In this document: piece after piece, positions 1 through 5,286 of the stretch
Numbering within the stretch: the stretch's first letter is position 1
Layout of the letters: each line of letters starts with the position of its first letter
NCBI GenBank assembly: GCA_012515825.1
Contig: JAAYXQ010000224.1
Location: forward strand, 1 to 7,073
Source of the DNA: Fibrobacter sp.
GTDB taxonomy: Bacteria > Fibrobacterota > Fibrobacteria > Fibrobacterales > Fibrobacteraceae
DNA: 7,073 nt
Direction of reading: 5' to 3'
Made by a program: the position numbers and the translations under genes
Notes under the pieces: model-generated
Told to the model about the DNA's origin: nothing
Databases searched by the model: none
The model's input: the letters and a program-made list of their open reading frames with translations, nothing else

Positions 1-36
1 GAAATCATCAGGTAAAGGTAATTTTAAGGTAGACAT
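1..36 (-). CDS. Possible N-terminus of a further minus-strand gene, cut by the window edge
   Basis: A reading frame opens with ATG at 36-34 and stays open to the window edge for 12 codons, reading MSTLKLPLPDDF. A purine-rich AAGGGTG lies directly before the ATG, with a GTG codon adjoining it, so the true start could be the GTG or lie elsewhere. It follows the YggU gene on the same strand after about 40 bp, so it could be a third gene of the DivIVA-YggU unit. Too little is visible to name a family, and it may not be a gene at all. Confidence 0.3.
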   Translation of the reverse strand, partial: MSTLKLPLPDDF

Positions 37-77
37 CACCCTTGTAAAATAAGTAAATCTGGCAAAGAAGGAAATAT

Positions 78-302
78 TTAATCGTCTATTTCAACGACTT
101 TTTTTGAATTAGTAGAACCTAATAGGACTCGCACTGCTCTTTTTGGCTTTTTAAAAAATTCTGCTAACAATAAACAGACAGCTTCATTCGCCGCACCCTC
201 CACAGGAGGTGCTTTTACTTCTACTTTATATGATCCATCAGGAAGAGGGCCTAAAACTTGTTCCCTCTTGCTACGAGCATGCACCTTAATACTGATTTTC
301 AT
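78..302 (-). CDS. DUF167 / UPF0235 (YggU-type) family protein
   Basis: This 74-aa protein has the hallmarks of the DUF167 (YggU) family. There is a basic N-terminal strand (KISIKVHARSKR), then the signature VKAPPVEGAANEAV around residues 28-42, and a C-terminal GSTNSKKVVEID strand around residues 62-73. The size is slightly short for the family but complete, since both ends of the signature are present. The molecular function of the family is not established. The ATG lies 3 bp after the stop of the DivIVA gene and has no recognisable Shine-Dalgarno sequence, so translation probably depends on the upstream gene. DUF167 genes often sit beside yggS, yggT, sepF and divIVA genes in other bacteria, so the pairing here matches a known neighbourhood. 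The family call is secure; the role is unknown. Confidence 0.9.
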   Translation of the reverse strand: MKISIKVHARSKREQVLGPLPDGSYKVEVKAPPVEGAANEAVCLLLAEFFKKPKRAVRVLLGSTNSKKVVEIDD

Positions 303-305
303 AGA

Positions 306-830
306 TCAAGCAATAACCTGACCACTTCCACCAGGAATAGGGCGTTTTACGGGAGTAGATTCTTCGATCAAAGACCTTTGGTCTTGTTCCATGGCTCTCA
401 GTAATTCTTCTTGACTGCGAATTAGTGCTCGTGTGCGAATAAAATAGTTTGCTCTAAGTTGTTTTAATTGCTCTATTTCATTTCGCATTTCTTCTGCTTG
501 ACGCTTTGTATTTTCTACTTCGCGAACGGCACGTGCTTTTGCCTCTGCAATAATCAACTCGGCTTCTTTATCGGCACTATGCTTGACTTCATCGACAGTT
601 CTCTGCATGGTCATCACAGCATCTTGAATTGTTTTTTCGATCTGCTTATAATAATTCACTCGCTCTTCAGCAATTTTAAGGCGCTCGACTAAGTCTGTTC
701 TCATGCGAGACATTTGTTCAAATGCTTGGGCGGCTGTTTCTAAAAATGCCTTTACTTCTTCAGGATTAATACCCCCAAAACGTTTAGTACTAAAGGTTTG
801 ATTGCGAATATCCAAAGGAGTGAGTTCCAT
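306..830 (-). CDS. DivIVA domain-containing coiled-coil protein
   Basis: The N-terminus carries the short DivIVA motif: LTPLDIRNQTFSTKRFGG (3-20) followed by INPEEVKAFLE (21-31), the equivalent of the classical F-x-x-x-x-R-G-Y-x-x-x-E-V-D-x-F-L. Residues about 32-157 are a nearly continuous charged helix rich in E, K, R, Q and A, expected to form a coiled coil. A short basic, Pro/Gly-containing tail (KRPIPGGSGQVIA) ends the protein. DivIVA-type proteins oligomerise and, in Gram-positives, mark curved membrane at poles and septa; in diderms the role is mostly untested. At 174 aa it is a typical compact member. GGTAGG at 841-836 lies 5 nt before the ATG and is a fair ribosome site. It is the first gene of a unit with the YggU gene. 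A cell-division or cell-shape role is inferred from the family only. Confidence 0.9.
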   Translation of the reverse strand: MELTPLDIRNQTFSTKRFGGINPEEVKAFLETAAQAFEQMSRMRTDLVERLKIAEERVNYYKQIEKTIQDAVMTMQRTVDEVKHSADKEAELIIAEAKARAVREVENTKRQAEEMRNEIEQLKQLRANYFIRTRALIRSQEELLRAMEQDQRSLIEESTPVKRPIPGGSGQVIA

Positions 831-1000
831 TTTTACCTACCAAAATAAATACTTTTTAGAAAATATATAAAATCTATTATGATTCATACCAGTTTTGATT
901 GTTTCAGGAACCATAGTATGGCTTTGATTTCATCCACAATCTCGAAAAAACTCTTTCCAACTCTTTTTTGATACATCCTATGCTTATAAAAGCCCCAAAA

Positions 1001-1017
1001 ATAAGGAAACCCCTTAT
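1001..1017. repeat. Short inverted repeat in the divergent intergenic region
   Basis: ATAAGG (1001-1006) and CCTTAT (1012-1017) form a perfect 6-bp inverted repeat around a 5-nt AAACC spacer. The heptamer CTTATAA occurs at 983-989 and again at 1013-1019. This could be a protein-binding site or part of a weak hairpin. It has no T-tract and is not a terminator. Confidence 0.3.
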
Positions 1018-1099
1018 AACAACCCTGTTTATAGATTAAATGGCTTTCGATTTATGACCTCTTTATGATTATTATTTCTGTTTTCTCATTTTAACTGTT

Positions 1100-1105
1100 T
1101 ATATT
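1100..1105 (+). promoter_or_regulatory. Candidate -10 box giving a near-leaderless GIY-YIG transcript
   Basis: TATATT lies 6 nt before the ATG at 1112, so a transcript starting the usual distance downstream would begin at or next to the start codon. No Shine-Dalgarno sequence is present, which agrees with a leaderless or very short leader. No good -35 hexamer is visible and the region is AT-rich, so chance occurrence is possible. Confidence 0.3.
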
Positions 1106-1111
1106 AGTCAC

Positions 1112-1375
1112 ATGCCTCATTTTGTATATATGCTTGAGTGTGCTGGTAACCGAATTTATACTGGCTATGCGACAGACGTGGAGAAGCGTTATCAAAAACA
1201 TTGCGAAGGCAAAGGGGCCCACTTTACAAAAGTGTTCCCTCCACAGAGAATTCTTAAAATTTTTGAGACAGAGACAAAGTCAGAAGCACTATCTCTTGAA
1301 TTCAAAATCAAACAACTCCCCAAGCCTAAAAAAGAGCTCTTGATTTTAGGACAACTGGAAATATCTTTTCCGTAA
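1112..1375 (+). CDS. GIY-YIG superfamily domain protein (UPF0213 / YhbQ-like)
   Basis: This 87-aa protein is essentially one GIY-YIG domain. The first motif is FVYMLEC (4-10), with VYM in place of GIY. The second is RIYTGYATDVEKRYQKH (14-30), with YTG in place of YIG and the expected Arg26 and His30. The third region, SEALSLEFKIKQLPKPKK (57-74), contains Glu63 at the position of the metal-binding glutamate. This short stand-alone form matches the UPF0213/YhbQ group, members of which may act on DNA ends or damaged DNA, though their cellular role is poorly defined. The start is the first ATG in frame and has no Shine-Dalgarno sequence. The basic C-terminal half suits nucleic-acid binding. The next gene follows after 83 bp on the same strand. 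The family call is firm; the activity is inferred. Confidence 0.88.
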   Translation: MPHFVYMLECAGNRIYTGYATDVEKRYQKHCEGKGAHFTKVFPPQRILKIFETETKSEALSLEFKIKQLPKPKKELLILGQLEISFP

Positions 1376-1428
1376 ACGTTAACCACTATATTTAGTGAAA
1401 GCAACAAAAGTAATTCAATCTCTCTTTC

Positions 1429-1434
1429 TATATT
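1429..1434 (+). promoter_or_regulatory. Candidate -10 box for the EamA-family gene
   Basis: TATATT stands 25 nt before the EamA start codon, leaving room for a short leader that contains the AAGAGGA ribosome site. No clear -35 hexamer is visible. Because the GIY-YIG gene has no terminator after it, the EamA gene may also be read from upstream. Confidence 0.25.
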
Positions 1435-1446
1435 GTTTTCTTTAAC

Positions 1447-1453
1447 AAGAGGA
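1447..1453 (+). promoter_or_regulatory. Shine-Dalgarno site of the EamA-family gene
   Basis: AAGAGGA ends 5 nt before the ATG at 1459. It is the clearest ribosome-binding site in the window and stands out because most other genes here lack one. It fixes the start choice. Confidence 0.7.
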
Positions 1454-1458
1454 TTATT

Positions 1459-1872
1459 ATGTGGATTATACTAGCGATTGCTTCTGCATTTTTTGCAGCA
1501 CTTACATCTATTCTCGCTAAAATTGGGATTGAAGGCATGAGCTCTAACCTTGCTACAGCGATTCGTACCGTTGTTGTTTTAGTGATGGCATGGGCGATTG
1601 TTTTTATCAGCGGAGCTCATAGTGGTATCCATAACATTACCCAAAAATCATGGCTTTTTTTAATCCTTTCAGGAATTGCCACTGGGCTTTCTTGGCTTTG
1701 TTATTTTAAGGCACTACAACTTGGAGACGCGAGTCGAGTAGTGCCAATTGATAAATTTAGCGTCGTAATTACGATGGTACTTGCTTTTACCATTTTAGGA
1801 GAAGCGATGACGGCAAAGACAATTGTCGGCGGCGCCTTAATTACGCTCGGTACTTTTGTTTTAATTCTCTAA
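1459..1872 (+). CDS. Half-size EamA/DMT-family membrane protein
   Basis: At 137 aa the protein is nearly all membrane, with about five hydrophobic helices near residues 2-22, 31-52, 63-83, 94-114 and 118-137. The features are those of a single EamA repeat of the drug/metabolite transporter superfamily. These are the N-terminal ILAIASAFFAALTSILAKIG, the central SWLCYFKALQLGDASRVVPIDKFSVV (79-104), and FTILGEAMTAKTIVGGALITLG (111-132) containing the conserved GE. Usual members have two such repeats and ten helices. This one has a single repeat and resembles the small COG2510-type proteins, which are thought to work as dimers. The substrate cannot be told from sequence; export of a small metabolite is the family expectation. 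The stop is followed within 50 bp by a strong terminator. Confidence 0.88.
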   Translation: MWIILAIASAFFAALTSILAKIGIEGMSSNLATAIRTVVVLVMAWAIVFISGAHSGIHNITQKSWLFLILSGIATGLSWLCYFKALQLGDASRVVPIDKFSVVITMVLAFTILGEAMTAKTIVGGALITLGTFVLIL

Positions 1873-1914
1873 TTCACACTTTTCTAAAACGCCCGCATTT
1901 TCCTTTTTAAAAAC

Positions 1915-1954
1915 AAAAAACCTCTGGCATTATTTTGCGCAGAGGTCTTTTTTT
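1915..1954. terminator. Bidirectional intrinsic terminator between convergent genes
   Basis: ACCTCTG (1920-1926) pairs with CAGAGGT (1940-1946), and two further GC pairs can form across a one-base bulge. On the plus strand the stem is followed by C and seven T (1948-1954). On the minus strand it is followed by a run of T corresponding to the A tract at 1915-1919. It lies after the EamA gene and just after the carboxyltransferase stop, so it can end both transcripts. Confidence 0.9.
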
Positions 1955-1965
1955 AGATCTATTTA

Positions 1966-3558
1966 TTACTTAAGAGAAGAGACCTGAACATCCCAAGACT
2001 GACCATTTAAGCCAATACGATATGTATTTGTGCCCTTCACAGTCATTCCAGCAGTATTAACAGCTGGTGTCGCAGGTGCAGCGGCCTTAGGAGCTGCCGC
2101 ATTAGGATCTTTTTTAGGAACGCCAATCTTACGGTTACCCTTCAAGAAGTCTATTCCCTTATTGCCACCTTTAGTATTTAAAGCACCAACGATAAAGATG
2201 TTTTCATCGGTAATAGGCAAGTTGTTTTCTTCCAAAAGCTTTTTAGCCTTAGGAATACCTGGTTCAATAATGTCAGCAGCACACAACACACCTGGATGCA
2301 CTTTTGCAAATGGTTCCATTTTGAGTTGTTCTGCAGCAATCTTTACAAGTTCTGGATCTGGTTCTGTAGGTGTTTTACCATAGTAACCAAGAATCATTTT
2401 TCCATAACCTTCTGTCATTTTTGCCCAAGTATCAAGACCTTTACTCTTATTTACTGTATTCACAAAGGCTTGTTGGAAATAGAACTGAGAAACTGGAGTC
2501 ACTGAAGAAGCAAATCCACCGCGACTGACGCATTCACTCATATTGGCAATCACTTGATCATAGAGATGGAATGTCTTTGTTTCACGCATCATCAATGTGT
2601 TTGCAGTTAAAGCACCACCAGGCATTGGTGAGAAGATCACGTCTGTAGAAATCTGGAGAGCTTCTGGAGGGAATTGATAATCTTTCAAACATTCCACAGT
2701 CACGTTATTTGCTTCCATGATCTTAGGAATTTGATCATCAACAATACCATCACCTAAAGCAAGCTTATAATCCGTGCCTTTAAGTGCGTGATAAAGAGAG
2801 AATAAATCAGGTTGACCAGTACCACCAGAAAGAGGCTTACGAGCCAAGTCAACACCACTGCAGCCACCTTCAATAGCAGCAACGTATTGAGCAACACCTG
2901 TACCGCATGTATCATGCGTATGCATACGAATTTCTACAGAATCGCCTAAAAGCTTACGAGCAAGCTTAATAGTTTCATATACTTTGCGTGGATTAGCTGT
3001 ACCAGAAGCATCCTTAAAGCAAATAGAAGAATAAGGAATACCAGCGTTCAAAATATCTTTTAGCGTTTTGATATAAAATTCAGGGTCATGAGCTCCTGTG
3101 CAACCTAATGGGAGTTCCATCATGGTGATCACGACTTCATGTTCAAGGCCTGCATCATGAATGCATTGTCCTGAGAAAATCAAGTTATTTACATCGTTTA
3201 AGGCATCAAAGTTACGAATACGAGTCATACCATGTTTCTTAAACATATCGGCATGAAGCTTAATCATATCTTTTGGTTGTGCTTCAAGAGCCACAACGTT
3301 AATACCGCGAGCTAATGTTTGTAAACGAACGTTTGGGCCGACTATGCGACGGAATTCATCCATCATATCAAAAGCATCTTCACCTACGTTTTGATATAGA
3401 GCCTGAAAACGAGCACCACCACCAGCTTCAAAATGCTGAATTCCTGCAGCACAAGCGGCTTCTACAGCAGGCGTAAAATCTTTTGTGAATGCACGAGCTC
3501 CGAAAATGGATTGGAATCCATCACGGAAGGAGGTATCTTGGAAGAGAATCTTTTTCAT
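1966..3558 (-). CDS. Pyruvate/oxaloacetate carboxyltransferase subunit (OadA/PycB/transcarboxylase-5S type), without biotinyl domain
   Basis: This protein transfers a carboxyl group between carboxybiotin on a carrier protein and pyruvate/oxaloacetate. The TIM-barrel comes first. It has the metal and substrate motif FQDTSFRDGFQS (6-17), the GGGARF loop (46-51), and ICFKDASGT (179-187), with Lys182 as the expected carboxylated lysine. HTHD (213-216) supplies the two metal-binding histidines, and SGGTGQPD (244-251) follows. The conserved carboxyltransferase/PYC_OADA region follows with MPGGALTANT (312-321) and SSVTPVSQFYFQQAF (351-365). An Ala/Pro-rich linker (487-503) leads to TYRIGLNGQSWDVQVSSLK, where the chain ends on tandem stop codons. 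No EAMKM biotin site is present, so the biotin carrier must be a separate protein not in this window. The gene is alone between its own leader and a terminator. The physiological partner (decarboxylase pump, carboxylase or transcarboxylase) is undecided; anaerobic C3/C4 acid metabolism is likely. Confidence 0.88.
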   Translation of the reverse strand: MKKILFQDTSFRDGFQSIFGARAFTKDFTPAVEAACAAGIQHFEAGGGARFQALYQNVGEDAFDMMDEFRRIVGPNVRLQTLARGINVVALEAQPKDMIKLHADMFKKHGMTRIRNFDALNDVNNLIFSGQCIHDAGLEHEVVITMMELPLGCTGAHDPEFYIKTLKDILNAGIPYSSICFKDASGTANPRKVYETIKLARKLLGDSVEIRMHTHDTCGTGVAQYVAAIEGGCSGVDLARKPLSGGTGQPDLFSLYHALKGTDYKLALGDGIVDDQIPKIMEANNVTVECLKDYQFPPEALQISTDVIFSPMPGGALTANTLMMRETKTFHLYDQVIANMSECVSRGGFASSVTPVSQFYFQQAFVNTVNKSKGLDTWAKMTEGYGKMILGYYGKTPTEPDPELVKIAAEQLKMEPFAKVHPGVLCAADIIEPGIPKAKKLLEENNLPITDENIFIVGALNTKGGNKGIDFLKGNRKIGVPKKDPNAAAPKAAAPATPAVNTAGMTVKGTNTYRIGLNGQSWDVQVSSLK

Positions 3559-3566
3559 TCTGTTTT

Positions 3567-3587
3567 TCCTGTGGGGTTCGTCACCCC
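3567..3587 (-). promoter_or_regulatory. Leader hairpin and ribosome site of the carboxyltransferase gene
   Basis: Reading on the minus strand, GGGGT (3587-3583) and ACCCC (3577-3573) form a perfect 5-bp stem with loop GACGA. Two nucleotides later comes AGGA (3570-3567), 8 nt before the ATG. In AT-rich surroundings a GC-rich stem touching the ribosome site could influence initiation or protect the mRNA 5' end. It has no T-tract and is not a terminator. No known riboswitch is recognised. Confidence 0.45.
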
Positions 3588-3622
3588 GGTCTATTGGTCT
3601 ATCAATACTGAGCTAAAGATAC

Positions 3623-3671
3623 AAAAAAAAATGAGAATAAGGACACCCCTAAAATCTCGATTTTTAGAGGT
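3623..3671 (-). terminator. Probable terminator hairpin after the CnoX-like gene
   Basis: On the minus strand ACCTCTAAAA (3671-3662) pairs with TTTTAGGGGT (3654-3645), giving a 10-bp stem with one G-U pair and a 7-nt loop. It starts 4 nt after the stop codon. A run of nine T follows, but only after 13 nt (corresponding to A at 3623-3631), so this is not a textbook intrinsic terminator. It could act with Rho, as an mRNA 3'-end stabiliser, or as a leaky stop. The plus strand has no T-tract. Confidence 0.55.
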
Positions 3672-3675
3672 ATCA

Positions 3676-4500
3676 TTAAATAAATAAAATCGTGTTCAAT
3701 TTAGAACGGAACACCCACGTTAATTCATGTTTTGGGCCTAAAACGCCAAAAAGAGTAAGCATTGCCTTAGACGCTGCGCCATTATTCCAATCTTTATTCA
3801 GTTGAACCAAATCTAAAAAGCGTTGTAAAGATTTTTTATATTCACTTTGAACAGCCAAAAGACAAGCTTCGTGGTAAATTTGAGCTTCCTCTCCATGAAT
3901 CTCAGTTTTAGCGACTTCCACATGAAAATCTATTAAAGACAAATACGAACGTGCTGAAGTATACTCATCATCAGAGGCGATAAAACTTTCTAAAATCTCT
4001 TTCGCTAAAGCCACTTGACCTTGCCCAAGAAGCGCTTTTGCTTTCAAAAGTAAATAAGGTTTATTGCCTGGCTTTTCTTTAAGAACAGATTCGATTTGAG
4101 GAAGAGCTTCATCCCAGAATTTCTGTTCAATAAGACTTTCCACATTCATCAAATAGCGTTTTTCATCTGAAAGAAAGTGCTTTTCTAAACGAGCTCTCAA
4201 TTTGTCTTCTGGCATAATTCCTGAAATGGCATCTATAATCTGGCCACCAGAAATGATCCGAACATCAGGAAGAGACTGTACTCGAAAGACTTGAATAAAC
4301 TGGTTATTTTCAGGAACATCTAAATTAACTGTTCCTAAAGTAAAGTCTAAAAGTGAAGCCTCTTTTTCAAGCAAAGCCCCAAATGTAGCGCATTCTGGGT
4401 ATCTGGAAGAAAAGAAATGCAAAACCACAGGCCTTTCCTTAGAAGCGGCCATAATCATGGAATCAAAATTTTCAAGTGTAATTTCTAGGATTTGTGACAT
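3676..4500 (-). CDS. CnoX/YbbN-like thioredoxin-TPR chaperedoxin
   Basis: Residues about 1-108 are a thioredoxin fold: PVVLHFFSSRYPECATF (24-40) holds the active-site loop and SLPDVRI (76-82) the cis-proline. The usual CGPC is YPEC here, so the first cysteine is lost and only Cys37 remains, excluding ordinary dithiol oxidoreductase chemistry. Residues about 112-215 form TPR-like helices (FWDEALPQIESVL, ALLGQGQVALAKEIL). The C-terminal LDLVQLNKDWNNGAASKAML (229-248) and LFGVLGPKHELTWVFRSKL (250-268) match the conserved end of the CnoX/YbbN family. E. coli CnoX holds oxidised or unfolded clients and passes them to GroEL or DnaK, and its loop (SQHC) also has a single cysteine. A cytoplasmic holdase role is inferred. 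No Shine-Dalgarno precedes the ATG, only a T-rich leader. Confidence 0.85.
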   Translation of the reverse strand: MSQILEITLENFDSMIMAASKERPVVLHFFSSRYPECATFGALLEKEASLLDFTLGTVNLDVPENNQFIQVFRVQSLPDVRIISGGQIIDAISGIMPEDKLRARLEKHFLSDEKRYLMNVESLIEQKFWDEALPQIESVLKEKPGNKPYLLLKAKALLGQGQVALAKEILESFIASDDEYTSARSYLSLIDFHVEVAKTEIHGEEAQIYHEACLLAVQSEYKKSLQRFLDLVQLNKDWNNGAASKAMLTLFGVLGPKHELTWVFRSKLNTILFI

Positions 4501-4621
4501 AGAATCAATTTAAAAAAAACAAAAAAGATAAACGTCTCATTTTAACAATATGTTCCTAATTTGCCTAATTTCTTAAAAAAGTGAAAAAAAGCCTATTTTG
4601 CTTTTATTATATTAATCTTAT
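4501..4621. other. Divergent control region between the CnoX-like gene and the sensor operon
   Basis: This very AT-rich stretch separates the CnoX-like gene from the four-ORF operon and should hold both promoters. On the plus side TATATT (4608-4613) is a candidate -10 box placed 8 nt before the ATG of the small ORF; on the minus side the overlapping TATAAT (4611-4606) could serve leftward transcription. No clear -35 hexamer accompanies either. Three similar 9-mers lie here and are listed separately. Confidence 0.45.
4555..4600 (+). repeat. Three CCTAATTTG-like direct repeats, possible operator
   Basis: CCTAATTTG (4555-4563) is followed directly by CCTAATTTC (4564-4572), and CCTATTTTG lies at 4592-4600, each differing from the first at one base. 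The last copy ends 7 bp before the candidate -10 box at 4608. AraC-family activators commonly bind direct repeats near the -35 region, and the operon downstream encodes one, so autoregulation is a reasonable inference. Low complexity makes chance a real alternative. Confidence 0.4.
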
Positions 4622-4765
4622 ATGTTTGCCGCTAAAAAATCACTCTTCATTCTTTTTATTGGAATTCATTGCCATTGGATGGCTTTGTTATGCGATTATG
4701 GCATCAAAATGAAGACTCTATTCTATTCTCATTTTAAAAATCAATATTTAATGGTAACGCTATGA
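4622..4765 (+). CDS. Possible 47-aa small ORF heading the sensor operon
   Basis: The frame from ATG 4622 runs 47 codons and ends in TGA (4763-4765), which overlaps the ATG of the zinc-ribbon gene as ATGA. The same overlap joins the next two gene pairs, which is the main argument that it is translated. The product begins MFAAKKSLFILFIGIH: a basic start and a hydrophobic stretch to about residue 24, then a more polar, basic half (KMKTLFYSHFKNQY). This suggests a small membrane-associated peptide, a weak signal-like segment, or only a translated leader that couples ribosomes to the next gene. No Shine-Dalgarno is present. The frame is closed by TAA at 4613-4615, so no longer form exists. No homologous family is recognised, and a spurious ORF cannot be excluded. 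Confidence 0.4.
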   Translation: MFAAKKSLFILFIGIHCHWMALLCDYGIKMKTLFYSHFKNQYLMVTL

Positions 4766-5286
4766 CAAAAAATTGCCCTTTTTGCCAAACCCCTGTTTCA
4801 AGTATCAAACTACACCACTTCACTTTGCGAATCTGTCCTCATTGTTATTCGACGTTTTTTCCAGCTAATAACACCATGAGCTTTCGAAATGAAATTTCTG
4901 ATAAAACACGTGAAATCTGGCTTTCTGTTCTTAAATCAAAAAACATCAAAGATCCCGTTGTTGAAGGTGACGTGAAATGCATAGACCATGGAGAACCCCT
5001 CATCAAGGGATTGCTTCCTGATTACGCGATTGAAGGCTATGTCACCACATGTTGTGACATGTTTCATTTACCTCCATCACTGACCTGCCAAATTCTTGAA
5101 CGTACCTTAAAATCACCTTTTCACGCCACAAGAAGAAGTAAGTACGCAAAAAATCATTTCTTCTTTATTCATATTTTCGATAAAATTCTTTCAAAAATTA
5201 TTGGTGAAAAGCACACCGAAGATGACCCCCTCGACTTGATTCAATACGAGCTTCACTTTAAGGATATTTTAGGCCCTAAACCATGA
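4762..5286 (+). CDS. Protein with two degenerate TFIIB-type zinc-ribbon motifs
   Basis: This 174-aa soluble protein starts with NCPFCQTPV (4-12) and ICPHCYSTFFP (24-34). These are two Cys-x2-Cys knuckles about 16 residues apart, as in zf-TFIIB domains of the form CPxC-G-x-L then CPxC-G-x-W/F-L/F. A second, eroded copy follows: KCIDHGEPLIKG (72-83), with Cys73 and His76, and TTCCDMFHLPP (95-105), with Cys97 and Cys98. This repeats the spacing and the trailing aromatic-Pro segment of the first. The rest is basic and aromatic (HATRRSKYAKNHFFFIHIFDKILSKI, 121-146) and ends acidic. There is no signal peptide. Its ATG overlaps the small ORF and its stop overlaps the next gene, both as ATGA, so it is probably made with the membrane sensors. 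Its function is unknown; a zinc-dependent cytoplasmic adaptor is an inference. Confidence 0.75.
   Translation: MTKNCPFCQTPVSSIKLHHFTLRICPHCYSTFFPANNTMSFRNEISDKTREIWLSVLKSKNIKDPVVEGDVKCIDHGEPLIKGLLPDYAIEGYVTTCCDMFHLPPSLTCQILERTLKSPFHATRRSKYAKNHFFFIHIFDKILSKIIGEKHTEDDPLDLIQYELHFKDILGPKP

Larger units (their letters stand above)
831..1111. other. Divergent intergenic region between the DivIVA and GIY-YIG genes
   Basis: These 281 bp separate two outward-facing genes and must hold both promoters. I see no ORF of note (the longest plus-strand candidates are about 10 codons) and no RNA gene. On the minus side AT-rich elements such as CATAAT and TATATT could serve as -10 boxes for the DivIVA gene, but none has a convincing -35. 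On the plus side TATATT at 1100-1105 sits directly before the GIY-YIG start. A small inverted repeat lies at 1001-1017. Confidence 0.6.

Noticed and set aside
468..692. Plus-strand open frame rich in Cys, Phe and Leu
   Set aside because: It is antisense to the coiled coil of the DivIVA protein; the composition is the complement of Glu/Lys/Arg-rich codons.
1384..1397. CACTA-TATT-TAGTG hairpin after the GIY-YIG gene as a terminator
   Set aside because: The stem is only 5 bp, AT-rich and followed by AAAGCAAC rather than a T-run.
1122..1407. A second plus-strand frame and a minus-strand frame over the GIY-YIG gene
   Set aside because: Only the frame at 1112-1375 carries GIY-YIG motifs; the others show no recognisable family.
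1873..1965. Possible frameshifted biotinyl domain downstream of the carboxyltransferase
   Set aside because: The 93 bp after the stop hold a second TAA and a terminator; there is no EAMKM-like coding in any minus-strand frame.
2030..2505. Two plus-strand open frames (2030-2383 and 2296-2505) inside the carboxyltransferase gene
   Set aside because: They lie antisense to a highly conserved enzyme and show low-complexity Ala/Gly/Leu or Cys/Phe-rich translations typical of shadow frames.
4671..4683. GCCAT-TGG-ATGGC inverted repeat as an operator or terminator
   Set aside because: It lies within the small ORF, has a 3-nt loop and no T-run; it is short enough to occur by chance.
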